NCBI RefSeq assembly: GCF_003814875.1
Contig: NZ_RKQF01000001.1
Location: 1,488,001 to 1,552,000 of the forward strand
From: Streptomyces sp. Ag109_O5-1
GTDB lineage: Bacteria > Actinomycetota > Actinomycetes > Streptomycetales > Streptomycetaceae
Direction: 5' to 3'
DNA length: 64,000 nucleotides
Shown: one piece after another, positions 55,883 through 64,000 of the stretch
Layout of the letters: each line of letters starts with the position of its first letter
Numbering within the stretch: the first letter of the stretch is position 1
Translations under genes and position numbers: made by a program
Notes under the pieces: generated by a model
Databases searched by the model: none
Told to the model about the DNA's origin: nothing
What the model saw: only the letters and a program-made list of their open reading frames with translations

Positions 55883-57811
55883 ATGCGGACGTTCGTCTAC
55901 ACATCCCACCCCGCGCGGGTGGTCTTCGGTGCCGGCACCGTCGGGCGCCTCGGCGAGGAGGTCGAGCGGCTCGGCTGCTCCCGGGTGCTGCTGTTGTCCA
56001 GCGGGCCCCTTGCCGCGGCCTCCGCGCGGGTTCGCCAGGCGCTCGGCGGCCTTCTCGTGGCCGAGTTCGGCGGCGCGGCCATGCACACCCCGGTGGAGGT
56101 GACCCAGCGCGCCCTCGACGTGCTCAAAGAGGCCGCCGCGGACTGCATCGTCGCCGTCGGGGGCGGTTCGACCACGGGTCTGTCGAAGGCGCTGGCACTG
56201 CGCACGGGGCTGCCGCAGGTGATCCTGCCGACCACGTACGCCGGCTCCGAGGTGACCCCCGTCCTCGGCGAGACCCGGGACGGGCGCAAGGTCACCAGGT
56301 CGTCTCCGGACATCCTGCCCGAGACCGTCGTCTACGACATCGACTTCACCCTCACCCTGCCGCTGCCCCTGACGGTCACGAGCGGCGTCAACGCGCTCGC
56401 CCACGCCGTCGAGGCCCTGTACTCGGCCGACGCGAACCCGATCACCGACGGGCAGGCCCTCGACGCGATCTCCCGCATCGCCCGGGCGCTGCCCCGGCTC
56501 GCGGCCGACCCGGCCGACCAGGAGGCGCGCGCCGACCTGCTGCACGCGGCCTGGCTCGCCGGTACCTGTCTTGCCACCGTGGGGATGGGCCTGCACCACA
56601 AGCTCTGCCACACCCTCGGCGGAAGCTTCGGGCTGCCGCATGCCGAGACGCACACCGTCGTCCTGCCGCACGCCATGGCCTACAACGCGCCCGCGGTGCC
56701 CGGTGTGATGCGCCGCATCGCCGACGCGCTGGGCGTGCCCGACGCCCCCAGCGGCGTGTACGACCTGGTCGCCTCCCTGGGCGGCCCCACCTCGCTGCGC
56801 GACCTGGGCATGCCGGAGTCCGCGCTGCCCCGCGCTGCGGAGCTGGCCGCCTCCACGCCGTACCCGAACCCGCGTGAGCTGACCCGCGAGGGCATCGCGG
56901 AGCTGCTGGCCGGCGCCTGGCACGGGCGTCGCCCCGAGGGTCCCCCCTCCACGCAGGCCCGGCTGGCCCGTCTCACCGAGCGGGTCGTGGCGAGCTTCGA
57001 GCAGGCTTCCGACCCGCGCGTGCGCACCCTGCTGAGCGACCTGGTCCGGCATCTGCACACCTTCGTCGCCGCCAATGACGTCACCGAGGACGAGTGGCAG
57101 TACGCCATCGACTTCCTGACCCGCACCGGCCAGATGTGCAGCCCGACCCGCCAGGAGTTCGTGCTGCTGTCGGACACCCTCGGCGTCTCCAGCGCCGTGG
57201 ATCTGCTCACCAACTCCCGTACGCCCGACACCACTCCGTCGGCGGTGCTCGGTCCCTTCTATGTGGAGGGCCCGCCCGAGACCGCCCACGGCGGGGACAT
57301 CTCCGCAGGACTGCCCGGCGTGCCGCTCTGGGTGGACGCGCGGGTCACGGACACCGCCGGCGAGCCCGTCAAGGACGCGGTCGTGGACGTGTGGCAGTCC
57401 AACGCGGACGGCTTCTACGACGTCCAACTCCCGGAACTGGACGGGCCGGTGCTGCGCGGCCGACTGCGCACCGACGCCGAGGGACGGATCGCGTTCTGGT
57501 CCATCCTGCCCTCGGAGTACCCGATCCCGGGAGACGGGCCGGTCGGGCAGATGCTCGACGCGATCGGGCGCCACCCCTACCGCGCGCCCCACCTGCACTT
57601 CATGTTCGACGCGCCGGGCCACCGCCGACTCATCACGCAGCTGTTCGTGTCAGGCGGCGCCTACATGGACAGCGACACCGTCTTCGGCGTCAAGGACGAA
57701 CTCATCGTCGACTTCGCGCCGCAGGCCGGCCCCACCCCCGACGGCCGCCAGGTCGACGGCGAGTGGCGCCGGCTCGAATACACCTTCCGTCTCGCCCCCC
57801 TGGCCGGATGA
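55883..57811 (+). CDS. Fused maleylacetate reductase - hydroxyquinol 1,2-dioxygenase
   Basis: A 642-residue two-enzyme chain. Residues 1 to about 353 are an iron-alcohol-dehydrogenase-type maleylacetate reductase ('VVFGAGTVGRL', 'AVGGGSTTG' at 91-99, metal-site 'HHKLCHTLGG' at 238-247). Residues about 356-642 are an intradiol dioxygenase with an N-terminal helical dimer domain and Fe(III) ligands Tyr460, Tyr546, His570 and His572. The chain would open hydroxyquinol to maleylacetate and reduce it to 3-oxoadipate with NADH. ATG 55883 has GGAGG nine bases upstream. No stop or frame break lies at the junction. It is followed by a coupled FAD hydroxylase. Confidence 0.95.
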   Translation: MRTFVYTSHPARVVFGAGTVGRLGEEVERLGCSRVLLLSSGPLAAASARVRQALGGLLVAEFGGAAMHTPVEVTQRALDVLKEAAADCIVAVGGGSTTGLSKALALRTGLPQVILPTTYAGSEVTPVLGETRDGRKVTRSSPDILPETVVYDIDFTLTLPLPLTVTSGVNALAHAVEALYSADANPITDGQALDAISRIARALPRLAADPADQEARADLLHAAWLAGTCLATVGMGLHHKLCHTLGGSFGLPHAETHTVVLPHAMAYNAPAVPGVMRRIADALGVPDAPSGVYDLVASLGGPTSLRDLGMPESALPRAAELAASTPYPNPRELTREGIAELLAGAWHGRRPEGPPSTQARLARLTERVVASFEQASDPRVRTLLSDLVRHLHTFVAANDVTEDEWQYAIDFLTRTGQMCSPTRQEFVLLSDTLGVSSAVDLLTNSRTPDTTPSAVLGPFYVEGPPETAHGGDISAGLPGVPLWVDARVTDTAGEPVKDAVVDVWQSNADGFYDVQLPELDGPVLRGRLRTDAEGRIAFWSILPSEYPIPGDGPVGQMLDAIGRHPYRAPHLHFMFDAPGHRRLITQLFVSGGAYMDSDTVFGVKDELIVDFAPQAGPTPDGRQVDGEWRRLEYTFRLAPLAG

Positions 57812-57828
57812 CCGAGGAGCACCCGCCC

Positions 57829-59601
57829 ATGACCACGACCGAGGCACACGACATGTACGACACCGACGTCCTCGTCGTCGGCAGCGGCCCCGCCGGGGGC
57901 TCCGCCGCACTGCTGCTGGCCACCTATGGTGTCCGCACCCTGCTCGTGACGAAGTACGGCTGGCTGGCGAACACACCGCGGGCACACATCACCAACCAGC
58001 GCACCATGGAGGTGCTGCGCGACCTCGGAGTGGAATCCGAGGCGCTGGCCGTCGGCAGCCCGTCCCACCTCATGGGCGACACGGTGCTGTGCACGTCGCT
58101 GACCGGGCCGGAGATCGGCCGCATCCGCAGCTGGGGCACGGGGCCAGCGACGGCCACCGAGTACGCGTCGAAGAGCCCCTGCGAGATGATCGACCTGCCG
58201 CAGACCTACCTTGAGCCGATCCTGGTGAACAACGCGGCGGCCCGGGGGGCCAAGGTCCGCTTCGACACCGAGTTCGTCAGTTTCACGCAGGACGCCGACG
58301 GCGTCACCGCGCTGCTGCGCGACCGGGTGCGCGGCGACGAGTTCACCGTACGCGCCCGCTACCTGATCGGCGCGGACGGTGGGCGCAGCGCGGTCGCGGA
58401 ACAGCTCGGCCTCCCCTTCGACGGCCGCATGGCCAAGGCCGGCAGCATGAACATCGTCTTCAAGGCCGACCTCACCCGGTACTGCGCCCACCGGCCGAGC
58501 GTCCTGTACTGGGTGATGCAGCCCGGCGCCGAGACCGGCGGCATCGGCATGGGTCTGGTGCGCATGGTCCGGCCGTGGAACGAGTGGCTGCTGGTGTGGG
58601 GGTACGACATCGAGCAGCCGCCGCCGCAGGTGGACGAGGAGGCGGCCCGGCAGATCGTGCGCGACCTGATCGGCGCCCCCGAGCTGCCGGTGGAGATCAC
58701 GTCGACCTCGCTGTGGACCGTCAACCACAGCTACGCCTCGGAGTATTCGTCCGGGAGGGTCTTCTGCGCGGGCGACGCGGTGCACCGTCACCCGCCGTCC
58801 AACGGACTCGGCTCCAACACCTCCGTCCAGGACGCGTACAACCTCGCGTGGAAGCTCGCGATGGTGATACGCGGCGAGGCCGGCCGCGAACTTCTCGACA
58901 CCTACTCCGCCGAACGGGCCCCCGTCGGGCGGCAGATCGTCGAGCGGGCCAACCTCAGCCGCGACCAGTTCGGTCCGATCTTCGATGTGCTCGGCATCGG
59001 CGGTGGCGGTGACGAGGCGGCCATCGCCGACGGGCTCGCGGCGCTGGACGCGCCGACTCCCGAGGGTGCCAAGAAGCGGCGCCGGCTCGAAGAGGCGATC
59101 CAGCTCAAGAACTACGAGTTCAACGCGCACGGCGTCGAGATGAACCAGCGTTACGTCTCCTCCGCGGTGCTGCCCGACGACAGCCCCGCCGAAGTCTGGG
59201 AGCAGGACCAGGAGTTGACGGCCCGGCCGACGACCCGGCCCGGCGCGAAACTGCCGCACGCGTGGCTCGTCGACGCCGACGGTGAGCGTCTGTCCACGCT
59301 GGACGTCGTGGGCGACGGCACCTTCACCGTGCTGACCGGTCTGTCGGGCGGCGTCTGGGACACCGCCGCGACCGCGTGCCGGGCAGAACTCGGCGTGCCG
59401 CTGCGGGTGGTGCGCATCGGTGACGGCAACTTCCGTGACGCGTACGGCGAATGGAGCCGGGTCAGCGAGATCGCCGAGGACGGCGTGCTGCTCGTGCGCC
59501 CCGACGGCTACATCGCCTGGCGCCGTGCCACCGCCCCCGAGGCCGCGCAGTCGGCCCAGGACGAGCTGCTCGGCGCACTGCGCCGGGTGCTGGCCCGCTA
59601 G
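57829..59601 (+). CDS. FAD-dependent aromatic hydroxylase
   Basis: A 590-residue class A flavin monooxygenase of the phenol hydroxylase / TfdB type. FAD motifs: '[13 protein letters not shown]' near residue 14-26, '[15 protein letters not shown]', and '[16 protein letters not shown]'; a C-terminal thioredoxin-like domain follows (about 455-590). It would hydroxylate a phenol ortho or para to OH using NAD(P)H and O2; the neighbours suggest resorcinol to hydroxyquinol. ATG 57829 has GAGGAG eight bases upstream; an in-frame ATG at 57808 overlaps the preceding stop (ATGA). Confidence 0.93.
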   Translation: MTTTEAHDMYDTDVLVVGSGPAGGSAALLLATYGVRTLLVTKYGWLANTPRAHITNQRTMEVLRDLGVESEALAVGSPSHLMGDTVLCTSLTGPEIGRIRSWGTGPATATEYASKSPCEMIDLPQTYLEPILVNNAAARGAKVRFDTEFVSFTQDADGVTALLRDRVRGDEFTVRARYLIGADGGRSAVAEQLGLPFDGRMAKAGSMNIVFKADLTRYCAHRPSVLYWVMQPGAETGGIGMGLVRMVRPWNEWLLVWGYDIEQPPPQVDEEAARQIVRDLIGAPELPVEITSTSLWTVNHSYASEYSSGRVFCAGDAVHRHPPSNGLGSNTSVQDAYNLAWKLAMVIRGEAGRELLDTYSAERAPVGRQIVERANLSRDQFGPIFDVLGIGGGGDEAAIADGLAALDAPTPEGAKKRRRLEEAIQLKNYEFNAHGVEMNQRYVSSAVLPDDSPAEVWEQDQELTARPTTRPGAKLPHAWLVDADGERLSTLDVVGDGTFTVLTGLSGGVWDTAATACRAELGVPLRVVRIGDGNFRDAYGEWSRVSEIAEDGVLLVRPDGYIAWRRATAPEAAQSAQDELLGALRRVLAR

Positions 59602-59613
59602 GAGAGAACCAAG

Positions 59614-60370
59614 ATGGACAAGGTGGTGGCCACGGCCGCGCAGGCCCTGGCGGACGTGACGGACGGACGGTCGTTCGCCGTCGGCGGTTTCGGGCTGAGC
59701 GGCGTGCCCGAGGTGCTCATCGGCGCCCTGCACGAGAGCGGGGCGAGCGGCCTTGCCATCGTGTCGAACAACTGCGGCGTCGACACCGTGGCCTCGGCAT
59801 CCTGCTGGCCGCGGGCCGCATCGCCCGGGTCACGGGGTCGTACATCGGCGAGAACAAGGAGTTCGCCCGCCAGTACCTGGCGGGCGAGCTGGAGGTGGAG
59901 CTGACGCCGCAGGGCACGCTCGCCGAGCGGCTGCGGGCGGGCGGCGCCGGGATCCCGGCCTTCTACACCCCGGCCGGCGTCGGCACCCAGGTCGCCGAGG
60001 GCGGACTGCCGTGGCGCTACGCCGCGGACGGGTCCGTGGCCGTGGCTTCGCCGCCCAAGGAGGTCCGCAGCTTCGACGGCGTGGACCACATCCTGGAATA
60101 CGCCATCACCACGGACTACGCGCTGGTCAGAGCGGCGCGCGGGGACCGCCACGGCAACCTCGTCTTCCGCCGCCCGGCGCGCAACTTCAACCCGCCGGCC
60201 GCCATGGCCGGGCGCGTCACGATCGCCGAGGTGGAGGAGCTGGTCGAGCCGGGCGTTCTGGACCCCGACGAGATCCATCTGCCGGGGTGTTCGTGCAGCT
60301 TGTCGTGGCGCTGACCCCCGAGCAGGCGGCCGACAAGGGAATCGAGAAGAGGACGGTGCGCGAGCGATGA
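59614..60370 (+). pseudogene. pcaI: 3-oxoadipate CoA-transferase subunit A with two frameshifts
   Basis: The start reads as a normal subunit A ('[20 protein letters not shown]', 'IVSNNCGVD'), but at about 59786-59790 the frame slips by -1; a second frame continues '[20 protein letters not shown]', '[20 protein letters not shown]', '[20 protein letters not shown]'. At 'ccggggtg' (about 60283) another -1 slip moves to a third frame ending '[19 protein letters not shown]'. The final stop overlaps the subunit B start (ATGA), confirming the true end. Either a broken gene or two single-base errors in the sequence. The intact enzyme would transfer CoA from succinyl-CoA to 3-oxoadipate. Confidence 0.88.
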
Positions 60371-61053
60371 GCCGGAGCAGGGACGAGATGGCGGCGCGCG
60401 CCGCGAGCGAGCTGAAAGACGGCGACTACGTCAACCTGGGCATCGGGCTGCCCACCCGGGTGGCCGACTTCCTGCCGCCGGACGTCGGTGTCGTCCTGCA
60501 CTCGGAGAACGGGCTGCTCGGTGTCGTCCTGCACTCGGAGAACGGGCTGCTCGGCGTCGGTCCGTACCCGGCGCCCGACGAGGTCGACGCCGACCTCATC
60601 AACGCGGGCAAGGAGACCGTGACCGTACGGCCGGGAGCGTCGTTCTTCGACTCCTCGCTCTCCTTCGGCATGATCCGCGGCGGCCACATCGACACCGCCG
60701 TCCTGGGCGCACTCCAGGTCTCGGTCCGCGGGGACCTCGCCAACTGGGCGGTCCCCGGGAAGATGATCAAGGGGATGGGCGGTGCGATGGACCTCGTCCA
60801 CGGCGTCGGCCGGGTCGTCGTGCTCATGGAGCACCTGACGAAGGACGGCAATTCCAAGATCGTCCAGGAGTGCACCCTGCCGCTCACGGGCCGTGGCTGC
60901 GTGGACCGGATCATCACCGACCTGTGCGTCCTCGACGTGACCCCGCACGGTCTCGACCTGGTCGAGACCGCACCGGGCGTGACCGCCGCCCAGGTAGCGG
61001 CCCACGCACCCCTGGCCATCCCTCATGAGCAAGTTGCCGGGAGCAACCCATGA
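60367..61053 (+). CDS. pcaJ: 3-oxoadipate CoA-transferase subunit B with duplicated active-site segment
   Basis: A 228-residue subunit B. Family motifs: '[20 protein letters not shown]', '[20 protein letters not shown]', '[13 protein letters not shown]'. The segment '[11 protein letters not shown]', whose Glu forms the CoA thioester intermediate, appears twice in a row (residues 42-52 and 53-63) because of a 33-bp tandem repeat. The frame is kept. The extra copy lies at the active site, so activity is doubtful unless one copy loops out. Translationally coupled to subunit A upstream and the thiolase downstream. Confidence 0.92.
   Translation: MSRSRDEMAARAASELKDGDYVNLGIGLPTRVADFLPPDVGVVLHSENGLLGVVLHSENGLLGVGPYPAPDEVDADLINAGKETVTVRPGASFFDSSLSFGMIRGGHIDTAVLGALQVSVRGDLANWAVPGKMIKGMGGAMDLVHGVGRVVVLMEHLTKDGNSKIVQECTLPLTGRGCVDRIITDLCVLDVTPHGLDLVETAPGVTAAQVAAHAPLAIPHEQVAGSNP
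60490..60555. repeat. 33-bp in-frame tandem duplication in pcaJ
   Basis: 60490-60522 and 60523-60555 are identical except for the last base (T/C). The unit codes for the catalytic SENG segment. Confidence 0.95.
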
Positions 61054-62240
61054 TCGAGCAACCCCGTGACGTGTACGTCGTCGACGCCGTCCGTACCCCC
61101 GTCGGCCGCTACGGCGGTGCCCTGGCCGGCGTACGACCGGACGACCTCGCCGCCGGAGTGCTGCGCGCCCTGGTGGGCCGCAGCCCCGGCCTGGACCCCG
61201 CCCGCATCGACGATGTGCTGCTCGGCAACGCCAACGGCGCGGGCGAGGAGAACCGCGATGTCGCCCGCATGGCCGTCCTGCTCGCCGGACTCCCGGTCAC
61301 CGTGCCCGGCGCCACGGTCAACCGGCTCTGCGGATCCGGTATGGAGGCCGTCATCCAGGCGGCCCGCGCCATCGCGCTCGGCGACGCGTCCATCGCGGTG
61401 GCGGGCGGTGTCGAGTCGATGAGCCGCGCGCCCTGGGTGCTGCCGAAGCCGGAGCGGGCCTTCCCTGTGAAGGATCAGCAGCTGTACTCGACGACGCTCG
61501 GCTGGCGGATGGTGAACCCGCGGATGCCCGCGGAGTGGACGATCCCGCTCGGCGAGAGCGCCGAGCTCGTCGGCGCCAAGTACGCCGTCACCCGAGCCGC
61601 TCAGGACGAGTTCGCCCTGGCCAGCCACCGCAACGCCGCCCGCGCCTGGCACGAGGGCAGGTACGCGGGAGAGGTCGTGCCCGTCGAGGGGGTGGCCCTG
61701 GACCGCGACGAAGGCATCCGGGACGACACCTCGCTGGAGGCGCTCGCCCGGCTCAAGCCGGCCTTCACGGCGGACGGCACGATCACGGCCGGCAACGCCT
61801 CCCCGCTCAACGACGGGGCGGCCGCGCTGCTGCTCGCCGACGCGGACGGCCTCGCGGCGATCGGGCGCGAGCCCCTGGCCCGGATCCGGGCGGCGGCGGT
61901 GACGGGCATCGAACCGCAGTACTTCGGACTCGGCCCGGTCGACGCCATCCGCAAGGTGCTGGCCAAGGCGGCGGTGGCCCCCGGCGATCTGCACACGGTC
62001 GAGCTGAACGAGGCCTACGCGGCCCAGGCGCTGGCCTGCCTGGCCGCGCTGCCGGAACTCGACCCGGAGGTGGTGAACCCGCGCGGCGGCGCCATCGCCA
62101 TCGGTCACCCGCTCGGTGCGTCGGGCGCCCGTATCACGGGAGCTGTGGCACACCAGCTGGCCGCCGCGGGCAGCGGCACGGGCCTGGCGGCGCTGTGCAT
62201 CGGGGTGGGCCAGGCACTGGCCCTGGTGCTGGAACGCTGA
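61050..62240 (+). CDS. pcaF: 3-oxoadipyl-CoA / acetyl-CoA thiolase
   Basis: A 396-residue thiolase. Nucleophile Cys94 in '[15 protein letters not shown]', His353 in '[12 protein letters not shown]' and Cys383 in 'ALCIGVGQ' form the complete active site. With its gene position after the CoA-transferase it is expected to split 3-oxoadipyl-CoA into succinyl-CoA and acetyl-CoA. ATG 61050 overlaps the preceding stop. It ends 20 bases from the convergent AraC gene. Confidence 0.94.
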   Translation: MIEQPRDVYVVDAVRTPVGRYGGALAGVRPDDLAAGVLRALVGRSPGLDPARIDDVLLGNANGAGEENRDVARMAVLLAGLPVTVPGATVNRLCGSGMEAVIQAARAIALGDASIAVAGGVESMSRAPWVLPKPERAFPVKDQQLYSTTLGWRMVNPRMPAEWTIPLGESAELVGAKYAVTRAAQDEFALASHRNAARAWHEGRYAGEVVPVEGVALDRDEGIRDDTSLEALARLKPAFTADGTITAGNASPLNDGAAALLLADADGLAAIGREPLARIRAAAVTGIEPQYFGLGPVDAIRKVLAKAAVAPGDLHTVELNEAYAAQALACLAALPELDPEVVNPRGGAIAIGHPLGASGARITGAVAHQLAAAGSGTGLAALCIGVGQALALVLER

Positions 62241-62260
62241 GCCGTGACCGTGAGGGCTCC

Positions 62261-63130
62261 TCAGCCGGACCGGCGCAGCGCGGCCGGGGTGGTGCCCAGC
62301 CGGGCGCGCATCACCCGGGTGAGGTGCTCCTGGTGGGAGAACCCGCAGGCGGCGGCCACCTCCGCGATCGGGGTGGAGCCGGTGCGCAGCAGCCGGCACG
62401 CGGCGTCCAGCCGCAGGCGGAGCAGGAACTGGTGCGGCGACTGGCCGGTGCTCGCCCGGAACCCCCGAGTGAACTGGCTCGAACTCAGCGCGGCCGAGGC
62501 GGCGAGGTCCGCGATCGGCAGCGGCTCGGCGAGGCGCTGCTCCATGAGCTCTCGGACGGCGGCGAGCTGCCGGTCGGACAGGCCGGACCGGACGGGCGGG
62601 GGTGTGGTCGTTCCGACGCCATGACGGCGTACGAGCTGCGCGGCGAGCATCCCGGTCAGCTGGTCGATGTACGTGCGGGCCGATGGTTCCCAGGAGCGGA
62701 GCGTGCCCTCCAGCGCGAGCATGAGCTGCTCGGCGAGTGGATCGCTGGCCCCGAGCTCCTCGGTCAGCTCCACGGGCCGGCCACCGTTCGCCTCGCGCAG
62801 AGCGTCGTCCGTGAGGTAGGCGTGGATCGTGTCCAGCCGCCCGCGGAGCTCGACGGCGAGCCTCCGGCCGGCCGGCTGCAGGAAGAGCCCACCGGCCGGA
62901 ATCGTCCGTGACCGCCTGTCCCCACCCTGCCCCCGCCGTACGGTGACGGGGCCGCTGAGGTGCAGGATCAGCACATGGGTGGGGGCCGGATCGAACGCCG
63001 CGCGGTAGGGCTGCTCCACCTGCGCGGAGAGGTACAGCCGCTCCCATCCGAGCCCTGAGCTGCTGTGTCGCGCCCGCACACCGGGCTGCCGCAGGATGCC
63101 GACCGTGTCATCCAGGCCGAGTTCCGTCAT
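62261..63130 (-). CDS. AraC family transcriptional regulator
   Basis: A 289-residue regulator with an N-terminal cupin-like ligand domain ('THVLILHLSGPVTV', 'IPAGGLFLQPAGRRLAVEL') and two C-terminal helix-turn-helices ('PIADLAASAALSSSQFTRGF', 'PIAEVAAACGFSHQEHLTRV', 'LGTTPAALRR'). It converges on the aromatic catabolic operon and is a candidate activator of it, as seen in other hydroxyquinol and phenol loci. AT-rich sequence at about 63151-63165 upstream probably holds its promoter. Confidence 0.93.
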   Translation of the reverse strand: MTELGLDDTVGILRQPGVRARHSSSGLGWERLYLSAQVEQPYRAAFDPAPTHVLILHLSGPVTVRRGQGGDRRSRTIPAGGLFLQPAGRRLAVELRGRLDTIHAYLTDDALREANGGRPVELTEELGASDPLAEQLMLALEGTLRSWEPSARTYIDQLTGMLAAQLVRRHGVGTTTPPPVRSGLSDRQLAAVRELMEQRLAEPLPIADLAASAALSSSQFTRGFRASTGQSPHQFLLRLRLDAACRLLRTGSTPIAEVAAACGFSHQEHLTRVMRARLGTTPAALRRSG

Positions 63131-63313
63131 GGCGCGGCCTCCTCACGACGACCCTTATAGTTGAAGAGTAAACCAGGCGTCGCGATATCGAGAAGCAACC
63201 GGATCACCCCGGAACGGAAAACCCCGGCCGGGACCCGGACACGTTCAGCTGTCCACGTTCGACCTTGGGGTGTTTCGCGTTTCGGGGGCCGACTGGTCGC
63301 CGGTGCCGACGTG

Positions 63314-63527
63314 TCAGCCGAACCCGATCCCGGAGAGCAGCGTGCCGATGGACGCCGGCGTGAGGCCGAGCGGGATCAGGCTCACCCCGATTCCCACGCC
63401 AAGGCTCTTCCTCTTCGCCAGGTACCACGGCACACCCAGGGAGAGCAGCGCCAGCAGGAGCAGCACCAGGGCCGCGCCGATGCCGCCCTCCGTGCGCCCG
63501 CTCGACGACCTCGGCCAAGACGGTCAT
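63314..63527 (-). pseudogene. Small membrane protein with a frameshift
   Basis: An ATG at 63527 with GAGGA six bases upstream opens 'MTVLAEVVERA'; about 35 bases in, the frame changes by one base, after which 'GGIGAALVLLLLALLSLGVP' and a second helix 'GVGIGVSLIPLGLTPASIG' run to a stop at 63314. Total length 214 bases, one more than a multiple of three. Either a one-base error or a broken gene for a roughly 70-residue two-helix protein of no recognised family. Confidence 0.5.
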
Positions 63528-63802
63528 GTCTGTCCTCAGGTGTCACTTCCCGGTCGGAGTTCCGGCGTCGGCCGTACCGACCCCGCGCCGGGCCCTGCCA
63601 TGTGCGCTCGCCCTCGCGGGCTCCGCAGCGATCACCGCGGAGACCAGCTCCGCTCGACGCCCAGCGGATCCGGGAGCTCGCTCCCTCATCACCGGATCGC
63701 CAGTGTTGGTGTCCGAGGGATGAGTTGACCACCGACGATACGGTCGTGATGACGCAAGGATGGCTCCGGGTACAAGGGTCACCCGGCTGGCCGGAACTCC
63801 CC
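63528..63802. other. Intergenic region between divergent small membrane-protein genes
   Basis: No gene recognised in these 275 bases; presumably the promoters for the flanking genes. Confidence 0.4.
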
Positions 63803-64000
63803 ATGCCGCGAGGGGATCGGCACTCTCATCCCGCTGCCGCCGTGATCTTCACGCTCATCGCGGTCGGCGTGCTCCTCTTCGTCGTCCGCGTCGTACCGAT
63901 TGTTTCCCGCCCGGTGCGGCTGGATGCGTCCTTCGCCGAAGCGCCGCCCACTGCTAGCGTCGAAGCGAACCGGGAGACGGGGTGGGCGATGCCGGCCGAG
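63803..64000 (+). CDS. Probable membrane protein, N-terminal part (truncated by window edge)
   Basis: An open frame runs from the ATG at 63803 to the window end: a short basic/His segment 'MPRGDRHSHPAAA', one hydrophobic helix 'VIFTLIAVGVLLFVVRVVPI' and a polar tail. Too short for the usual search by eye; called because of codon bias, helix and open end. No family recognised. Confidence 0.4.
   Translation, partial: MPRGDRHSHPAAAVIFTLIAVGVLLFVVRVVPIVSRPVRLDASFAEAPPTASVEANRETGWAMPAE

Noticed and set aside
57811..57829. Fusion at 55883-57811 as an assembly artefact
   Set aside because: The linker around residue 350-360 is in frame, both parts are full length, and codon bias is uniform across the junction.

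Overview
The window is typical Streptomyces (or close actinomycete) DNA: about 70% GC, strong third-position GC bias, many GTG/TTG starts, purine-rich ribosome sites a few bases upstream, many ATGA/GTGA stop-start overlaps, and actinomycete-specific families (DUF397 + DUF5753 pairs, DUF3152, YcnI, an EF-G paralogue, GH18/GH92 secreted hydrolases, S53 protease). No rRNA, tRNA, CRISPR array or intact insertion sequence was recognised. The mix of redox enzymes, regulators, secreted enzymes and decayed genes suggests a chromosomal arm rather than the core.

Layout. 0-3 kb: a conserved-looking group (glycosyltransferase, 6-pyruvoyl-tetrahydropterin-synthase-like protein, zinc-less MDR dehydrogenase; divergent CDP-alcohol phosphatidyltransferase). 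3-4.4 kb: YcnI copper-type protein plus a His/Met-rich membrane protein. 4.7-5.8 kb: DUF397 / helix-turn-helix pair. 6-10.6 kb: beta-glucoside uptake operon (lipoprotein, two permeases, GH1 glucosidase). 11-15.4 kb: EF-G paralogue and a divergent MFS exporter, separated by 0.9 kb without a gene. 15.7-20.8 kb: GH18 chitinase-like enzyme with a chitinase-type operator, and a GH92 mannosidase with a LacI-type operator, converging on a long shared terminator hairpin.

21-39 kb: a run of small redox and detoxification units, several organised as a regulator facing an enzyme over a palindromic operator: TetR/P450, SDR/TetR, XRE/aldehyde dehydrogenase, then ene-reductase, WrbA-like flavoprotein, two SnoaL-like proteins, SDR, TetR, quinone oxidoreductase, MBL hydrolase and 2-hydroxyacid dehydrogenase. 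It is littered with remnants: an MFS fragment with a 70-bp tandem duplication, a COG2085-like 3' end, and an alpha/beta-hydrolase start joined to a metallophosphoesterase end.

39-51 kb: two-component system with a GerMN-like lipoprotein, DUF3152 protein, a coupled pair of a protease-prodomain-like secreted protein and an S53 protease, PIG-L deacetylase, orphan ParA with a tiny partner, and an L,D-transpeptidase. 51-54.5 kb: four-gene coupled operon (monooxygenase-like ABM protein, beta-hydroxyacid dehydrogenase, amidohydrolase, P450).

55-63 kb: an aromatic catabolic locus: frameshifted MarR, a single-chain maleylacetate reductase / hydroxyquinol 1,2-dioxygenase fusion, FAD hydroxylase, 3-oxoadipate CoA-transferase subunits A (two frameshifts) and B (catalytic SENG motif in a 33-bp tandem duplication), thiolase, and a convergent AraC regulator. 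Together they would take a resorcinol-type phenol through hydroxyquinol, maleylacetate and 3-oxoadipate to succinyl-CoA and acetyl-CoA. The last 9 kb holds at least four frame breaks, so either this locus is decaying or the assembly has indel errors there; raw reads would decide.
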